Of a DNA stretch of 64,000 nucleotides, positions 14,682 through 23,947 are shown one piece after another. The notes below the pieces were generated by a model. It worked only from the letters and a program-made list of their open reading frames with translations, was not told where the DNA came from and ran no database searches. Each line of letters starts with the position of its first letter. Position 1 is the stretch's first letter. The position numbers were made by a program, and so were the translations under genes. Source of the stretch: Thermocaproicibacter sp036741535 (GTDB lineage: Bacteria; Bacillota; Clostridia; Oscillospirales; Acutalibacteraceae); the NCBI GenBank assembly GCA_036741535.1, contig DAINSB010000001.1, forward strand, positions 1 through 64,000. Reading direction: 5' to 3'.

Positions 14682-16475
14682 ATGCACATTTCGGCCGGGA
14701 AAAAAGGAAGACAGAGCATCCAGATAAAGCTCGTATGTGCCGTGACGCTCCTGATGGTCGCGCTGGTATTCATCCAGTCCGTACTGTCCTACAGGAGCCT
14801 CGACAGCGCCTACAACACGGCCATCGACGTACAGCGCAGCACGTTCGACACCGTGGCAAAATCCGAGGTGGAGAGCGTGCTTTCCGCGCTCTCCGCAAAC
14901 TATCAGCGGTTCAAGAACGGCGAGATCACGGAGGTCGAATCGTGGAACACGGCCAAATCCATCGTGCGCGACACGCGCTACGACGGCGGCAAAGGCTATC
15001 TGTGGGCCGACAAGGCGGACGGCACCTGCGCGGTGGATTACCGCGACGAAATGCCCGGTACACAGCGCGTCAACGAGAAGGACGGCCACGGGACTTATTA
15101 CATCCGGAACCTGCTGGCGCAGGGGGCGAAAAAGGGCGGCGGCTTTTCCAGCTACTACTACCCGAAACCGAACGGAAAGACGCCGGTGCTCAAGCGCACC
15201 TTCACGGAAAAAAGCCCGGAGTACGGCTGGTTCATCAGCACGGGGATCTATCAGGACGAGGTCACGGCGGCTCTGACAGGGTATCAGAGAGCCAAAAATA
15301 CGGCGATGGCCTGGATGATCGTCTCGGGCGTGCTGCTCCTGCTGTTCGGCTGCGCGCTGATGCTGTGGATCGCCGCGGGCGTGACCGGGCCGCTGAAACA
15401 GATCATCTCCCGCATGGAGCAGCTCGCAGGCGGAGACCTGCATTCCCCGGTGCCGAAAATCCGCACGCGCGACGAAACGCAGGCGCTGGCCGGCGCTGCG
15501 GAAACCATGATCGTGACGCTGCGCGGCGCCGTCGGGGGCGTGACCCGGCTCCTCACGGCGATGGCTCAGGGCGATTTTACCGACCAGACGGAACTTTCCT
15601 TCAAAGGCGATCTGGAACCGCTCGGCGCGGCCGTCCGGCAGATCTCAGATTCCCTGCGGGAATCGCTCACGGGCATTGAACGTGCCTGCGGGCAGGTGAC
15701 GGCCGGTTCCGGGCAGGTGTCCGGGGTGGCGCAGGCGGTTGCGGACGGAACCGTGAAACAGGAGCAGGCCCTGCGCGAGCTGACGAATCTGGTGGAGCAG
15801 CTTTCGGACGGCGTCACCGACGCCGCGGGAAAGGCCGACGAGGCAAGCCGGACTTCCTCCGAGACCGCCCGCAGAGCGCAGGACGGCATCGACCGTATGG
15901 AGGAAATGATGAAAGCGGTCGAGCAGATCCGCTCTTCTTCCCTCGAGATCGGCAAGATCGTAAAAGTCATCGACGGCATCTCGTCCCAGACGAACCTGCT
16001 CGCGCTGAACGCCTCCGTGGAAGCCGCGCGCGCGGGCAACGCGGGCTTGGGGTTCGCCGTGGTCGCCCAGGAGGTCCGCACCCTTGCGGACCGGAGCGCA
16101 CAGGCGGCCAAGGCCACGGCCCGGCTCACCGAAGACTGCCTGCACGCCGTCGAAAACGGCAGGGGCATCGCGGAGCAGACGCAGGAAGCCCTTACCGGGA
16201 TCGCCAAAAGCGCGCAGCATTCCGCCACGCAGGTCCAGACGATTTCCAAGGGGGCGCTTCAGCAGAACGGAATGCTGCGGGTAATTTCGACGGACGTGGG
16301 CAGCATCTCGACGGTCGTGCGCACCAACTCCACCGTCGCCCAGCAGACCGCGGCGGCCAGCGAGGAGCTGGAGGAACAGGCCGTGGCCATGAAGAAAATG
16401 ATCGGATGTTTCCGGCTGAGAAAGGAAGGCTGGTCCGACGATGTCGTTCTAAAGCTTCCGGTGCGCGCGGAGTGA
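14682..16475 (+). CDS. Methyl-accepting chemotaxis protein with Cache-type sensor
   Basis: Membrane chemoreceptor that would signal to CheW/CheA. Layout of the 597 residues: short cytoplasmic start, membrane helix (about 14-34), a single extracytoplasmic Cache domain with KGYLWADKADGTC and FSSYYYPKPNGKTPVLKR (about 35-200), second membrane helix (about 208-232), HAMP (about 233-290), and a long signalling coiled coil. Its hairpin tip contains EIGKIVKVIDGISSQTNLLALN and EAARAG, the most conserved MCP segment. The Cache pattern resembles sCache_2-type sensors for small organic ligands, but the ligand is not predictable. A GGGG ribosome site is weak. No other che genes are in the window. Confidence 0.93.
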   Translation: MHISAGKKGRQSIQIKLVCAVTLLMVALVFIQSVLSYRSLDSAYNTAIDVQRSTFDTVAKSEVESVLSALSANYQRFKNGEITEVESWNTAKSIVRDTRYDGGKGYLWADKADGTCAVDYRDEMPGTQRVNEKDGHGTYYIRNLLAQGAKKGGGFSSYYYPKPNGKTPVLKRTFTEKSPEYGWFISTGIYQDEVTAALTGYQRAKNTAMAWMIVSGVLLLLFGCALMLWIAAGVTGPLKQIISRMEQLAGGDLHSPVPKIRTRDETQALAGAAETMIVTLRGAVGGVTRLLTAMAQGDFTDQTELSFKGDLEPLGAAVRQISDSLRESLTGIERACGQVTAGSGQVSGVAQAVADGTVKQEQALRELTNLVEQLSDGVTDAAGKADEASRTSSETARRAQDGIDRMEEMMKAVEQIRSSSLEIGKIVKVIDGISSQTNLLALNASVEAARAGNAGLGFAVVAQEVRTLADRSAQAAKATARLTEDCLHAVENGRGIAEQTQEALTGIAKSAQHSATQVQTISKGALQQNGMLRVISTDVGSISTVVRTNSTVAQQTAAASEELEEQAVAMKKMIGCFRLRKEGWSDDVVLKLPVRAE

Positions 16476-16548
16476 CGCGATTCCCGCGCCCGAAGACCGC
16501 ACGGATGATTCCGCGTCTAGTCTAAATATTTGCGTTTTCCGACTTCAT

Positions 16549-16728
16549 GTGCTATTCTTATCCTACATCCCGCGTTATGCCAAAAATCGGGAAGGGTCGG
16601 AATGGCAGATCGCACGGACGGCAAGCTCCCTCTCCGACGGGCTCGGCGGCTGGTTCCTGCCCGTTTTTCTGGCGGCGCTGTTCGGCGGACTGGGTCTGAG
16701 CATTTATAAAATGGCCAGATCCAGATAA
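16549..16728 (+). CDS. Possible small membrane protein or gene remnant
   Basis: A GTG-started frame of 59 residues ends in a clear membrane helix and positive tail (GGWFLPVFLAALFGGLGL then SIYKMARSR). No ribosome site is evident at the GTG. A weak promoter-like pair (TTGCGT, 17 bases, TATTCT) overlaps its start. It could be the last part of a lost gene or a true small protein; I do not recognise it. It is followed by a strong terminator at 16757. Nothing else is seen between the MCP and the slipin gene. Confidence 0.3.
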   Translation: MLFLSYIPRYAKNREGSEWQIARTASSLSDGLGGWFLPVFLAALFGGLGLSIYKMARSR

Positions 16729-16756
16729 AGGTCCGGAGCCCGGAACCTCCGCATCA

Positions 16757-16799
16757 AAAGATCCTCCGCGGCCCGATCTGCCGGCGGAGGATCTTTCTC
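16757..16799. terminator. Bidirectional terminator
   Basis: Thirteen-bp stem (16757-16769 with 16784-16796) flanked by A-rich and T-rich ends, between convergent units. Confidence 0.8.
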
Positions 16800-16829
16800 A
16801 TGACATCGCTTTGATCCGTGCGAAACCGA

Positions 16830-17606
16830 TCATTTCTCGTCTGATTGAGGCGGGACGACGCTGCTGAAAGCCTTCATGAACTCCATCGGCAAGGGGAAGA
16901 CGATGGTCGAATTCTTTTCGACGGCGATTTCCGTCAGCGTCTGCAGATAGCGCAGTTGGAGCGCGGAAGGCGACTTCCGGATGACCTCGGACGCCTCGTA
17001 AAGCTTTGTGGCCGCCTGCGCCTCCCCTTCGGCGGCAGTCACCTTCGCCCGGCGTTCTCTCTCGGCCTCAGCCTGCTTGGCCATGGCGCGCTTCATGGAA
17101 TCCGGGATCTCGATGCTGCGCAGCTCGACCGCGGTGATGATGATGCCCCAGGAGGACATCGTCTCCGTCAGCATCTGTTTCAAAATGGCATTGATGTTGT
17201 CCTTGCTCGTGAGGATTTCGTCCAGTTCGTGCTGACCCAGGACGGAACGCAGAGTCGTCTGCCCGAGCATCGTCGTGCTGCTGTTGAAATTGACCACTTT
17301 GGTGATGACAAGGACGGGATCCTGAATGTGATAATAGACGACCGCGTCCACTTTAATCGAAATGTTGTCCTTCGTGATGATCTCCTGCTGCGGCACGTCG
17401 ATCGTGCGCGTGCGCAGATCCACTTTGCGCACGATGTCGACGCCGAAGGGGATGCGGAATCTCAAACCCGGCCCCAGCACACCAATCACGTGCCCGAAAC
17501 GGAAAACCACCCCGCGCTCGTATTCATTGATCACGACCAAAGAAAGACATCCGACGATCAGAATCAGGGCAACAATGCTAAAAAGCACAACCGTACCGTT
17601 ACTCAT
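16830..17606 (-). CDS. Slipin / SPFH-domain membrane protein
   Basis: Stomatin-like scaffold of membrane microdomains. One N-terminal helix (about 4-25), then a Band 7 domain with VVFRFGHVIGVLGPGLRFRIPF, VDLRTRTIDVPQQEIITKDN and the helical KQAEAERERRAKVTAAEGEAQA region. The 258-residue length fits bacterial slipins. The frame begins five codons earlier, but GGAG is placed correctly for the ATG at 17606. No NfeD-type partner gene is next to it. Its role (membrane quality control, protease partner) is known only by analogy. Confidence 0.92.
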   Translation of the reverse strand: MSNGTVVLFSIVALILIVGCLSLVVINEYERGVVFRFGHVIGVLGPGLRFRIPFGVDIVRKVDLRTRTIDVPQQEIITKDNISIKVDAVVYYHIQDPVLVITKVVNFNSSTTMLGQTTLRSVLGQHELDEILTSKDNINAILKQMLTETMSSWGIIITAVELRSIEIPDSMKRAMAKQAEAERERRAKVTAAEGEAQAATKLYEASEVIRKSPSALQLRYLQTLTEIAVEKNSTIVFPLPMEFMKAFSSVVPPQSDEK

Positions 17607-17714
17607 TCTTAACATCTCCATTCTCTACAGAAGGAATACGAAACATGCGCCGGAAAAGGCCACAAATATTATATTCCAATCCCGGAAGCAATACAATCAT
17701 TCCCCGGAAAGTAC

Positions 17715-17751
17715 AAAAAAGTTCTCCCGCTGCCTGTCAGACGGGAGAACT
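17715..17751 (-). terminator. Terminator after the lipoprotein gene
   Basis: Minus strand: nine-bp GC-rich stem (17751-17743 with 17730-17722) followed by six Ts (17721-17716). Confidence 0.8.
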
Positions 17752-17762
17752 TGCTCGGAACG

Positions 17763-18371
17763 CTAATTTTTTGCCGGCCCGCTCCTGCTGCCGGAACCGC
17801 CCAGGATCATCACCGACGACAACGCGCCGTCCTTCCCTTTCGAGACTCTCAGAATGGTGCCGACCTGAATCTCGGAGAGCGAAGCGGAAAGGCCGCCGGA
17901 AGAGGAGGCGTTTCCGCCGGATTGTCCCTGCTGCCCGGGCCTTCCGAATTTTTTGATCACGCCCGCATCCGAAATGGTGATCGTCTCGGTTTTCCCGGAT
18001 AACGTCAGCATGTCCGCACCCTGACCGGCCGGCCGGGAGCCCGAGGCGGCCCGGCTTCCGGCGGGCGGAATCCTCTCCGGACGCCCGCTGCCGGACGCGG
18101 CGCCCGACGGCCTGCTGTTTTTCAGCGTCCCGAGGGCCAGCGTGATTTTCGACCCGTCGACCGCGGTGACTTTCCCGAAGACCGCCGTCTGGTCGGCAGA
18201 CCCGCTCGCCGCGCCGCCCGACGCTTCGCCGGCCCCCGCGGAAGCACCCGACGCGGAAGTACCCGACGCGACAGCCGCAGAGGAAGCAGTTTGCTGCGAA
18301 CACGCCGTCATGCCGATCAGGCAGAAAGCCGCCAGAAGAGAAACCGCCATGCGAATTCTGAACTTTTCCAT
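17763..18371 (-). CDS. Secreted lipoprotein, low-complexity with a small beta domain
   Basis: 202 residues. The signal peptide ends in a lipobox (LIGMTAC; Cys about 24). A Ser/Ala/Gly-rich spacer (to about 60) leads to a segment, AVFGKVTAVDGSKITLALGTL, that resembles the DUF5666-type OB-like repeat. A second Gly/Ser/Arg-rich spacer follows, then a strand-rich stretch (LTLSGKTETITISDAG) and a GTILRVSK ending. GGAG lies eight bases before the ATG. Binding partner and function are unknown. Monocistronic: own terminator, and pyrG upstream on the same strand ends 95 bases before its start. Confidence 0.75.
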   Translation of the reverse strand: MEKFRIRMAVSLLAAFCLIGMTACSQQTASSAAVASGTSASGASAGAGEASGGAASGSADQTAVFGKVTAVDGSKITLALGTLKNSRPSGAASGSGRPERIPPAGSRAASGSRPAGQGADMLTLSGKTETITISDAGVIKKFGRPGQQGQSGGNASSSGGLSASLSEIQVGTILRVSKGKDGALSSVMILGGSGSRSGPAKN

Positions 18372-18466
18372 TTTTTATCTCCTTTTTGGTTATTTTACCC
18401 AGCCTACTGTAGACCGAATTTCTAAATACCAAATGAACCGGAAATAAAAAAAGGATGAGAACGACA

Positions 18467-20095
18467 TCAGTCGAGTTTCATCTGCTCGTTGTGTTTGGCC
18501 TGATATTCCTTCGCCGCCGCGACGAGGCCGCGGAACAGCGGGTGCGGGCGGTTCGGGCGGGACTTGAATTCCGGGTGGAACTGGGACCCCAGGAACCACG
18601 GACTGGAGGGAAGCTCCATCATCTCGATGATGCGGTTGTCCGGCGACCTGCCGCTGAACACGACACCGGCTTTTTCAAACTGCTCCCGGTACTCGTTGTT
18701 CACCTCAAAGCGATGGCGGTGGCGCTCATAGATGAGCGGAACGTTGCCGTACAGCTTGGCCGCCTGCGAGCCGGCCAGCAGCTTGCACGGATATTTCCCG
18801 AGGCGCATCGTCCCGCCGAGCTGGACGACATCCTTCTGCTCCGGCATCAGGTCGATCACAGGATGCGTGCTCTGCGGGTCGAATTCCACGGAGTTCGCGT
18901 CCTTGAAGCCCAGGACGTTGCGGGCGAATTCCACCAGCGCAAGCTGCATGCCGAGGCAGATGCCGAGGAACGGAACGCCGTTGACCCGCGCGTAATGGAT
19001 GGCGGCGATCTTCCCCTCGATGCCCCGCTGGCCGAACCCGCCCGGGACAACCACGCCGTCGACATCCGAAAGCACTTCTTCCACGCTCTGCTCTTCCAGC
19101 AGCTCGGAGTCCACCCATTTGATATTGACCTTCACCTTATTGCCGAAGCCGCCGTGCGTGAGGGCTTCCGCAACGCTGAGATAAGCGTCATGCAGCTCGA
19201 TGTATTTTCCCACGAGGGCGATCGTCACGCTGTCGGTCAGAGACATCGCCGTGTTGACCATGGTGATCCAGTCGCTGAGGTCCGGGCCGTGCGTGTCGAA
19301 CCCGAAGTGCTTGCACACAATGTCATCCAGGCGCTCGTCGCGCAGAGCGAGCGGGACCGCATACAGAAGCGGCAGGTCGAGGTTCTCGATCACGCAGTTC
19401 TCCGCGACATTGCAGAACAGGGCGATCTTCTTCTTGATGTCCTCCCCGACTTCCTTTTCGGAGCGCAGGACGATGATGTCCGGCTGAATCCCGATGGAAA
19501 GCAGCTCTTTCACGCTGTGCTGCGTGGGCTTCGACTTATGCTCGTGGGAACAGGCGAGGTACGGGACCAGCGTGACGTGGATGAACAGGCAGTTGGAGCG
19601 CCCGACCTCCGTCGCGAACTGACGGATCGCCTCGAGAAACGGCTGGCTCTCGATGTCGCCCACCGTGCCGCCGACCTCGATGATGGCGACATCGACGTTT
19701 TCTTTGCCCTCGTAGATGCGGGCCTTGATCTCATTCGTGATGTGCGGGATCACCTGGACGGTCCCTCCGCCGTAGTCGCCGTTGCGCTCCTTCTGGATCA
19801 CGTTCCAGTACACGCGCCCGGATGTCACGTTGCTGTTCTGGGTCAGGTTCTCGTCGATAAAACGCTCGTAGTGTCCCAGGTCCAGATCGGTTTCGGCGCC
19901 GTCGTCGGTGACAAACACTTCCCCATGCTGAAACGGGTTCATGGTGCCGGGGTCGACGTTCAGGTACGGGTCGAACTTCTGCATCGTGATGCGCAGGCCC
20001 CGGGCCTTCAGCAGACGGCCGAGGGACGCCGCAGTGATCCCCTTGCCCAGTCCGGAAACCACGCCCCCGGTTACAAAAACATATTTAGCTGGCAT
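18467..20095 (-). CDS. pyrG: CTP synthase (glutamine-hydrolysing)
   Basis: Converts UTP to CTP using ATP and glutamine. The synthase half opens with KYVFVTGGVVSGLGKGI (P-loop), and has VEVGG-type and GTVGDIESQPFLEA blocks. The glutaminase half has the nucleophile in PFLGICLGMQLALVEFARN and the His/Glu pair in QFHPEFKSRP. 542 residues, normal. The ATG at 20095 has GGAGG five bases upstream; an ATG four codons earlier overlaps that site. No attenuator resembling the Bacillus pyrG initially transcribed run is evident. A promoter lies at 20156-20185. Confidence 0.98.
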   Translation of the reverse strand: MPAKYVFVTGGVVSGLGKGITAASLGRLLKARGLRITMQKFDPYLNVDPGTMNPFQHGEVFVTDDGAETDLDLGHYERFIDENLTQNSNVTSGRVYWNVIQKERNGDYGGGTVQVIPHITNEIKARIYEGKENVDVAIIEVGGTVGDIESQPFLEAIRQFATEVGRSNCLFIHVTLVPYLACSHEHKSKPTQHSVKELLSIGIQPDIIVLRSEKEVGEDIKKKIALFCNVAENCVIENLDLPLLYAVPLALRDERLDDIVCKHFGFDTHGPDLSDWITMVNTAMSLTDSVTIALVGKYIELHDAYLSVAEALTHGGFGNKVKVNIKWVDSELLEEQSVEEVLSDVDGVVVPGGFGQRGIEGKIAAIHYARVNGVPFLGICLGMQLALVEFARNVLGFKDANSVEFDPQSTHPVIDLMPEQKDVVQLGGTMRLGKYPCKLLAGSQAAKLYGNVPLIYERHRHRFEVNNEYREQFEKAGVVFSGRSPDNRIIEMMELPSSPWFLGSQFHPEFKSRPNRPHPLFRGLVAAAKEYQAKHNEQMKLD

Positions 20096-20155
20096 AACGT
20101 CCTCCATCTTCAGTTATATTGAGTTCAGCACGACATTTTAAAACAATCAAAATTA

Positions 20156-20185
20156 ATTTTACAGCAACCGGCATGGGGATGTCAA
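20156..20185 (-). promoter_or_regulatory. Promoter of pyrG
   Basis: Minus strand: -35 TTGACA (20185-20180), 18-base spacer, -10 TAAAAT (20161-20156). Confidence 0.7.
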
Positions 20186-20211
20186 GGAAAAATCACAACG
20201 GCAGGCGCAAA

Positions 20212-21093
20212 TCAAGGCAGATATGCCGTGATCTCCGCCCTTTTGATCGTGACCGGGCTCAGAGGTTTGTCGCTGTCGTTCACGGCGACGGACGCGATCT
20301 CGTCGACGACATTCATCCCCTTGAAGACCTGGCCGAACACGGTATGGCCCCTCTCCGCAAGGTTGTAGGCGCCGTCGAGATACGGATTGCCGCCGTATTT
20401 CTCATAGAGCGCGCGGTACGCCGGCGTCGTCTTGTCCATATCGATCCAGCTTGTCCCGTACTGGGCCGTAAAATCGTCTACGCTGATTTTCGACTGTTTG
20501 AAAGCGGCATACGCCTTTTCAAAATTCGCCCAGCCGGCGAAAGAATCCGCACCGGCCTGGTCGATGAAGAACTGGCTGCCGTTGGTATCCGGACCGGAAT
20601 TGGCCATGGCCACGGCACCCCGGACATTCAGAAGGTTTTTGTTGAATTCATCGGCGAACGGCCGGTTCCACAGACTGCTTCCGCCGGTGCCGTCCCCCTT
20701 GGGGTCGCCGGTCTGCACCATGAAATCCTTGATGACCCTGTGAAACGTGAGCCCGTTGTAATAGCCCTTCTTCATAAGGCCCTTGAAGTTTTCGACCGCT
20801 TTCGGCGCGGCGTCCGGGAACAGACGGATTTTCACCGTACCCAGGCTCGTCTCCAGCACGGCGATCTCTTCGCCCTTCGCCGGCGGGTCGAGCTGGTAGC
20901 CGATCTTTTTGCCGTCGTCCGGCCGGACCCGCGCGTCCCCGGCCGCGCCGGAAGACCCGGTCGACAAAGCGCCCGACGCGGCGCCGGACGGCGAACCGTC
21001 CGAAGAAGAAGGCGGCCCGGCGCAGGATGCCAGCGAGGCGGCCGCGGCAAGGGCCAACACGGCGGAAATCACTCTTTTGATGCGGTTGCTCAT
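20212..21093 (-). CDS. Cyclophilin-type peptidyl-prolyl isomerase lipoprotein
   Basis: Extracytoplasmic foldase anchored by lipid. The start at 21093 gives a signal peptide ending in a lipobox (SLASC), a Ser/Gly-rich linker, and a cyclophilin domain beginning VLETSLGTVKIRLFPD, with YNGLTFHRVIKDFMVQTGDP, RGAVAMANSG and GSQFFI. An insertion of about 45 residues (SFAGWANFEKAYAAF... to ...NPYLDG) interrupts the usual loop before the TVFGQVFKGM strand. The open frame reaches 21138 but the first 15 residues do not suit a signal peptide. A second, cytoplasmic-type cyclophilin is at 63345. Confidence 0.92.
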   Translation of the reverse strand: MSNRIKRVISAVLALAAAASLASCAGPPSSSDGSPSGAASGALSTGSSGAAGDARVRPDDGKKIGYQLDPPAKGEEIAVLETSLGTVKIRLFPDAAPKAVENFKGLMKKGYYNGLTFHRVIKDFMVQTGDPKGDGTGGSSLWNRPFADEFNKNLLNVRGAVAMANSGPDTNGSQFFIDQAGADSFAGWANFEKAYAAFKQSKISVDDFTAQYGTSWIDMDKTTPAYRALYEKYGGNPYLDGAYNLAERGHTVFGQVFKGMNVVDEIASVAVNDSDKPLSPVTIKRAEITAYLP

Positions 21094-21272
21094 GAAAACG
21101 ACAGTTCCCCTTTTCGCATGTATTTTGATGCGGCACACAATGAGACTATTTTATCCTAGAATCCCGGCGGAATCAAGCGCAAAAAGTCACGCGGAATTTG
21201 AATAATTCCGTCCCGAAGTATTACCTTGCGGCTCAATGCATATAGATAAACTGAAAATAAGGAGGGAAGAAA

Positions 21273-22208
21273 ATGTCCGAATACGATCCGGAAGGATGGA
21301 ATATCGACACCCAGGAAAACCGTGCGGCCACGCAGAATTTTTCGTCGGTGAACGATGCCTGCCGGGATGCCAGGATTCTGGAGGGACGCGCCGTCGTCTG
21401 CGACAGCGCGCACAATCTCATGGTGGACCTCGGCTGCATGAAGGGGATGATCCCGCGTGAGGAAGGGGCCATCGGCATCCGCGAAGGCACCGTGCGGGAC
21501 ATTGCGATCATTTCCCGGGTCAACCACCCGGTCTGTTTTCTCGTGACGGGATTTGAAAAAAAAACGGACGGCAGCATCGTCGCCCTGCTTTCGCGCAGAG
21601 CCGCGCAGGAAAAATTTATCAAGGAGGCCGTATCCAGAATGCGGCCCGGAGATGTCATAAACGCTCGCGTCACCCACCTTGAAAATTTCGGAGCCTTCGC
21701 GGACATCGGGTGCGGCGTGGTCGCCCTGTTGCCGATCGACTCGATCTCCGTTTCCCGCATCGACCATCCGCGGGAACGCTTCTCGGTGGGGATGGACATC
21801 CGGGCCGTCGTGAAATCCATCGCCAACGGACGCGTGACACTGAGCCACAAGGAGCTTTTGGGGACATGGGAAGAAAACGTCGCCATGTTTTCCGCCGGAG
21901 AGACGGTAGCCGGGATCATCCGCTCCGTCGAACCCTACGGCATCTTCGTCGAGCTTTCCCCCAACCTGGCCGGTCTGGCGGAAACGAAGGACGACGTATA
22001 CCCGGCTCAGCAGGCAAGCGTTTACATAAAGAGCATCCTTCCTTCGCGCATGAAAGTGAAACTCGTCATCATCGACACGTTCGACTGCGCGTACCGCCCT
22101 TCGCCGCCGAAGTACTTCTTCACAGGCAGCCATATGGACCGTTTCGTCTACTCGCCGCCGAACAGCGAAAAAAAAATCGTCACGGAATTCGCGGCAAATC
22201 CCCCCTAA
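21273..22208 (+). CDS. S1 RNA-binding domain protein (RpsA-like, short)
   Basis: 311 residues with at least two S1 motifs: a first degenerate one (about 35-105), a clear one with GDVINARVTHLENFGAFADIG (about 125-195) and another at AGETVAGIIRSVEPYGIFVEL (about 210-275). Clostridial proteins of this type are annotated as 30S ribosomal protein S1-like, but the six-domain S1 of Proteobacteria is much longer. Expected role is RNA binding in translation. AAGGAGGG lies before the ATG. Single gene with its own terminator, convergent with the mcsA-mcsB-TPR operon. Confidence 0.85.
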   Translation: MSEYDPEGWNIDTQENRAATQNFSSVNDACRDARILEGRAVVCDSAHNLMVDLGCMKGMIPREEGAIGIREGTVRDIAIISRVNHPVCFLVTGFEKKTDGSIVALLSRRAAQEKFIKEAVSRMRPGDVINARVTHLENFGAFADIGCGVVALLPIDSISVSRIDHPRERFSVGMDIRAVVKSIANGRVTLSHKELLGTWEENVAMFSAGETVAGIIRSVEPYGIFVELSPNLAGLAETKDDVYPAQQASVYIKSILPSRMKVKLVIIDTFDCAYRPSPPKYFFTGSHMDRFVYSPPNSEKKIVTEFAANPP

Positions 22209-22220
22209 ACCGGACATGAC

Positions 22221-22258
22221 AGCAGCGGACCCGCCCCCGACAGGGCGGGTCCGCTGCT
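22221..22258. terminator. Terminator of the S1-domain gene
   Basis: Perfect 16-bp stem (22221-22236 with 22243-22258) and six-base loop. It ends one base before the convergent TPR gene's stop codon, so it may serve both directions. Confidence 0.85.
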
Positions 22259-22903
22259 TTAAAGATTCCCCTTTTCCAGCTTTGCAAGCGCCAGGTCGAT
22301 CGTGATGCGAAAATCGTCGTTCCTCTTTTTCGCGCCGGAAAAATCCCGGTAGGCGGCGGGGCGATAGTAAAAACCTTTTTTCTGATTCAAAAGAAAGTCG
22401 AGCGCCTCGCCGTCCCTTCCGAGGCGGACGAGCATGGCCGCGGCGGACGCCGCGTACGCCGCATGGTAGGGCTCGAGCCGAAAGGCCTGCCGGTAGCGGG
22501 ACTCCGCCTCTTCATACCGACGCTCCGCGCCGAGCGCGCCCGCGAGCTCGGCCAGGATCTTGGCCCGGATCCGGTCCGCCTGGTCGATGCGCAGTCCCCT
22601 TTCCTCCAGGGCGCCGGCCGGAAGGGCGTCCCAGCCGGCGGAATCCAGATACGCCTCCGCGTATCGGATCAGCCGCCGCCTGTAGTCTTCGCCCAGCCAG
22701 CTGCAGGCTTTTTCACACAGGTAGGTTTCCCGAGGCGTGGCCGGTTCCCCGCAGAGGTCCAGCACCAGGCGCAGCGCCTCTTCGTCGGACCCGGCGCGCT
22801 TCCGGCAGACCGCCGCCTCGGCCTCCCGCCGCGGGTTGTGGGGCACCGGCTCCCCGAGCAGGGAAAAGAGGGCGGCGGCCAGATCGGCGTCGTGCTTCTT
22901 CAC
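22259..22903 (-). CDS. TPR-like protein coupled to mcsB
   Basis: 214 residues, no signal peptide, almost entirely helical. The segment EAESRYRQAFRLEPYHAAYAASAAAMLVRLGRDGEAL has the alternation of a tetratricopeptide pair; earlier helices are more divergent. It starts with GTG three bases after the mcsB stop, and the ribosome site (GGGGAGGG) lies in the end of mcsB, so translation is coupled. I do not recognise a named family. The position, where clpC usually follows mcsB, suggests a partner or adaptor of the arginine kinase, but this is inference only. Confidence 0.7.
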   Translation of the reverse strand: MKKHDADLAAALFSLLGEPVPHNPRREAEAAVCRKRAGSDEEALRLVLDLCGEPATPRETYLCEKACSWLGEDYRRRLIRYAEAYLDSAGWDALPAGALEERGLRIDQADRIRAKILAELAGALGAERRYEEAESRYRQAFRLEPYHAAYAASAAAMLVRLGRDGEALDFLLNQKKGFYYRPAAYRDFSGAKKRNDDFRITIDLALAKLEKGNL

Positions 22904-22906
22904 CGG

Positions 22907-23947
22907 TCAGCCCTCCCCTTCCGCCGTCAGGGAAGCGAGCCGCTCCCGGACGGCGGACGCGCGTGCGGCGGCGTTTTTCTCCGGCGACGGATCTCCTCCG
23001 CAGCGCATCGACAGCGTCGCGGGCCGGACCTGCAGGATCAGACGGTCCACCGCGTCGAATCCGGCGCCGGAGATGAGACGCGCGGCGATCCCGAGACGGA
23101 CGAGGGAAACGAGGCCGAGAAATTCCTCATAGGTCAGGCGTTCCGCCGTCCGAAGGCCGCGGGCGGCGTCCTTGACGGCCCGGACGGAAGCGGGATCGCT
23201 CAGGTACTCTTTGCGCGCCGCGCGCTCCTGAGAAACGACCTGCTGCGCAATGCCGCCCAGATTTTCGACCGCGTCCCGCTCGGACAGGCCCATCGTCATC
23301 CGGTTGACGAGGAAATAGAGCTCCCCGCCGGTCTCCGGGGCCGGCTCCCACAGGTTCTGCAGGGACATGCCGATGCGCATCAGATTGGCGGAAAGCCTCG
23401 CGACCGCGCCGGAATCGGCGAGCGCCGGAAGATGGAGCAGGAACGAAACGATCATCCCCGTCCCGAGATGCGCCGGGTTCCGGGTCAAATATCCAAGCTG
23501 CGGATCGAAGGCGAAATGGAGGGATTTGTCCAGCACCGTCTCCACAAGGTCCGCCTTTTCAAACGCTTCCGAAAGGCTGAACCCGCAGGAGGCCGCGCGG
23601 ATGGCGACGTGGTCCTCACCGTTCACCAGGATGCTGCAGGATTCGTCCCGGGAGACGAAGAGCCCGCGCCCTTCCCGCTCCGCGATAAAGTTCGCGTCCG
23701 CCAGCCCGCGTTCCACAAGGGAAACCGCCTTCGTCTCATCCAGACCGTCCAGCACGAAAAAGCGGAATCCTTCGCCCTGCAGGAGATTCCGGTCGAAAAC
23801 GGCGGCATGGACCTCTTTGAGCACGTCCCGCCGCTCTTCGGCGTCCATCCTCGCGGGGAACGGGGTTCCCCCAAGGTTGCGGAGCAGACACACCCTTCCG
23901 CATAAGACCACATCCCGGTCCCGCCCGACCGGAAAGCGGCTAGCCAT
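22907..23947 (-). CDS. mcsB: Protein arginine kinase McsB
   Basis: ATP:guanido phosphotransferase family enzyme that phosphorylates arginines and marks proteins for ClpCP. Family blocks are visible: RVCLLRNLGGTPFPARM near the start, FVSRDESCSILVNGEDHVAIR (the NEDH loop), DPQLGYLTRNPAHLGTGM, and the region after NLMRIGMSLQNLW. Several positions are more divergent than in Bacillus. The frame is open to 23998, but the ATG at 23947 overlaps the end of mcsA by eight bases and starts the conserved region properly (346 residues). Neither ctsR nor clpC is beside it. Confidence 0.85.
   Translation of the reverse strand: MASRFPVGRDRDVVLCGRVCLLRNLGGTPFPARMDAEERRDVLKEVHAAVFDRNLLQGEGFRFFVLDGLDETKAVSLVERGLADANFIAEREGRGLFVSRDESCSILVNGEDHVAIRAASCGFSLSEAFEKADLVETVLDKSLHFAFDPQLGYLTRNPAHLGTGMIVSFLLHLPALADSGAVARLSANLMRIGMSLQNLWEPAPETGGELYFLVNRMTMGLSERDAVENLGGIAQQVVSQERAARKEYLSDPASVRAVKDAARGLRTAERLTYEEFLGLVSLVRLGIAARLISGAGFDAVDRLILQVRPATLSMRCGGDPSPEKNAAARASAVRERLASLTAEGEG

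Noticed and set aside
18455..20122. A 555-codon plus-strand open frame opposite pyrG
   Set aside because: It mirrors the codon pattern of pyrG and gives no recognisable protein; pyrG is certain.
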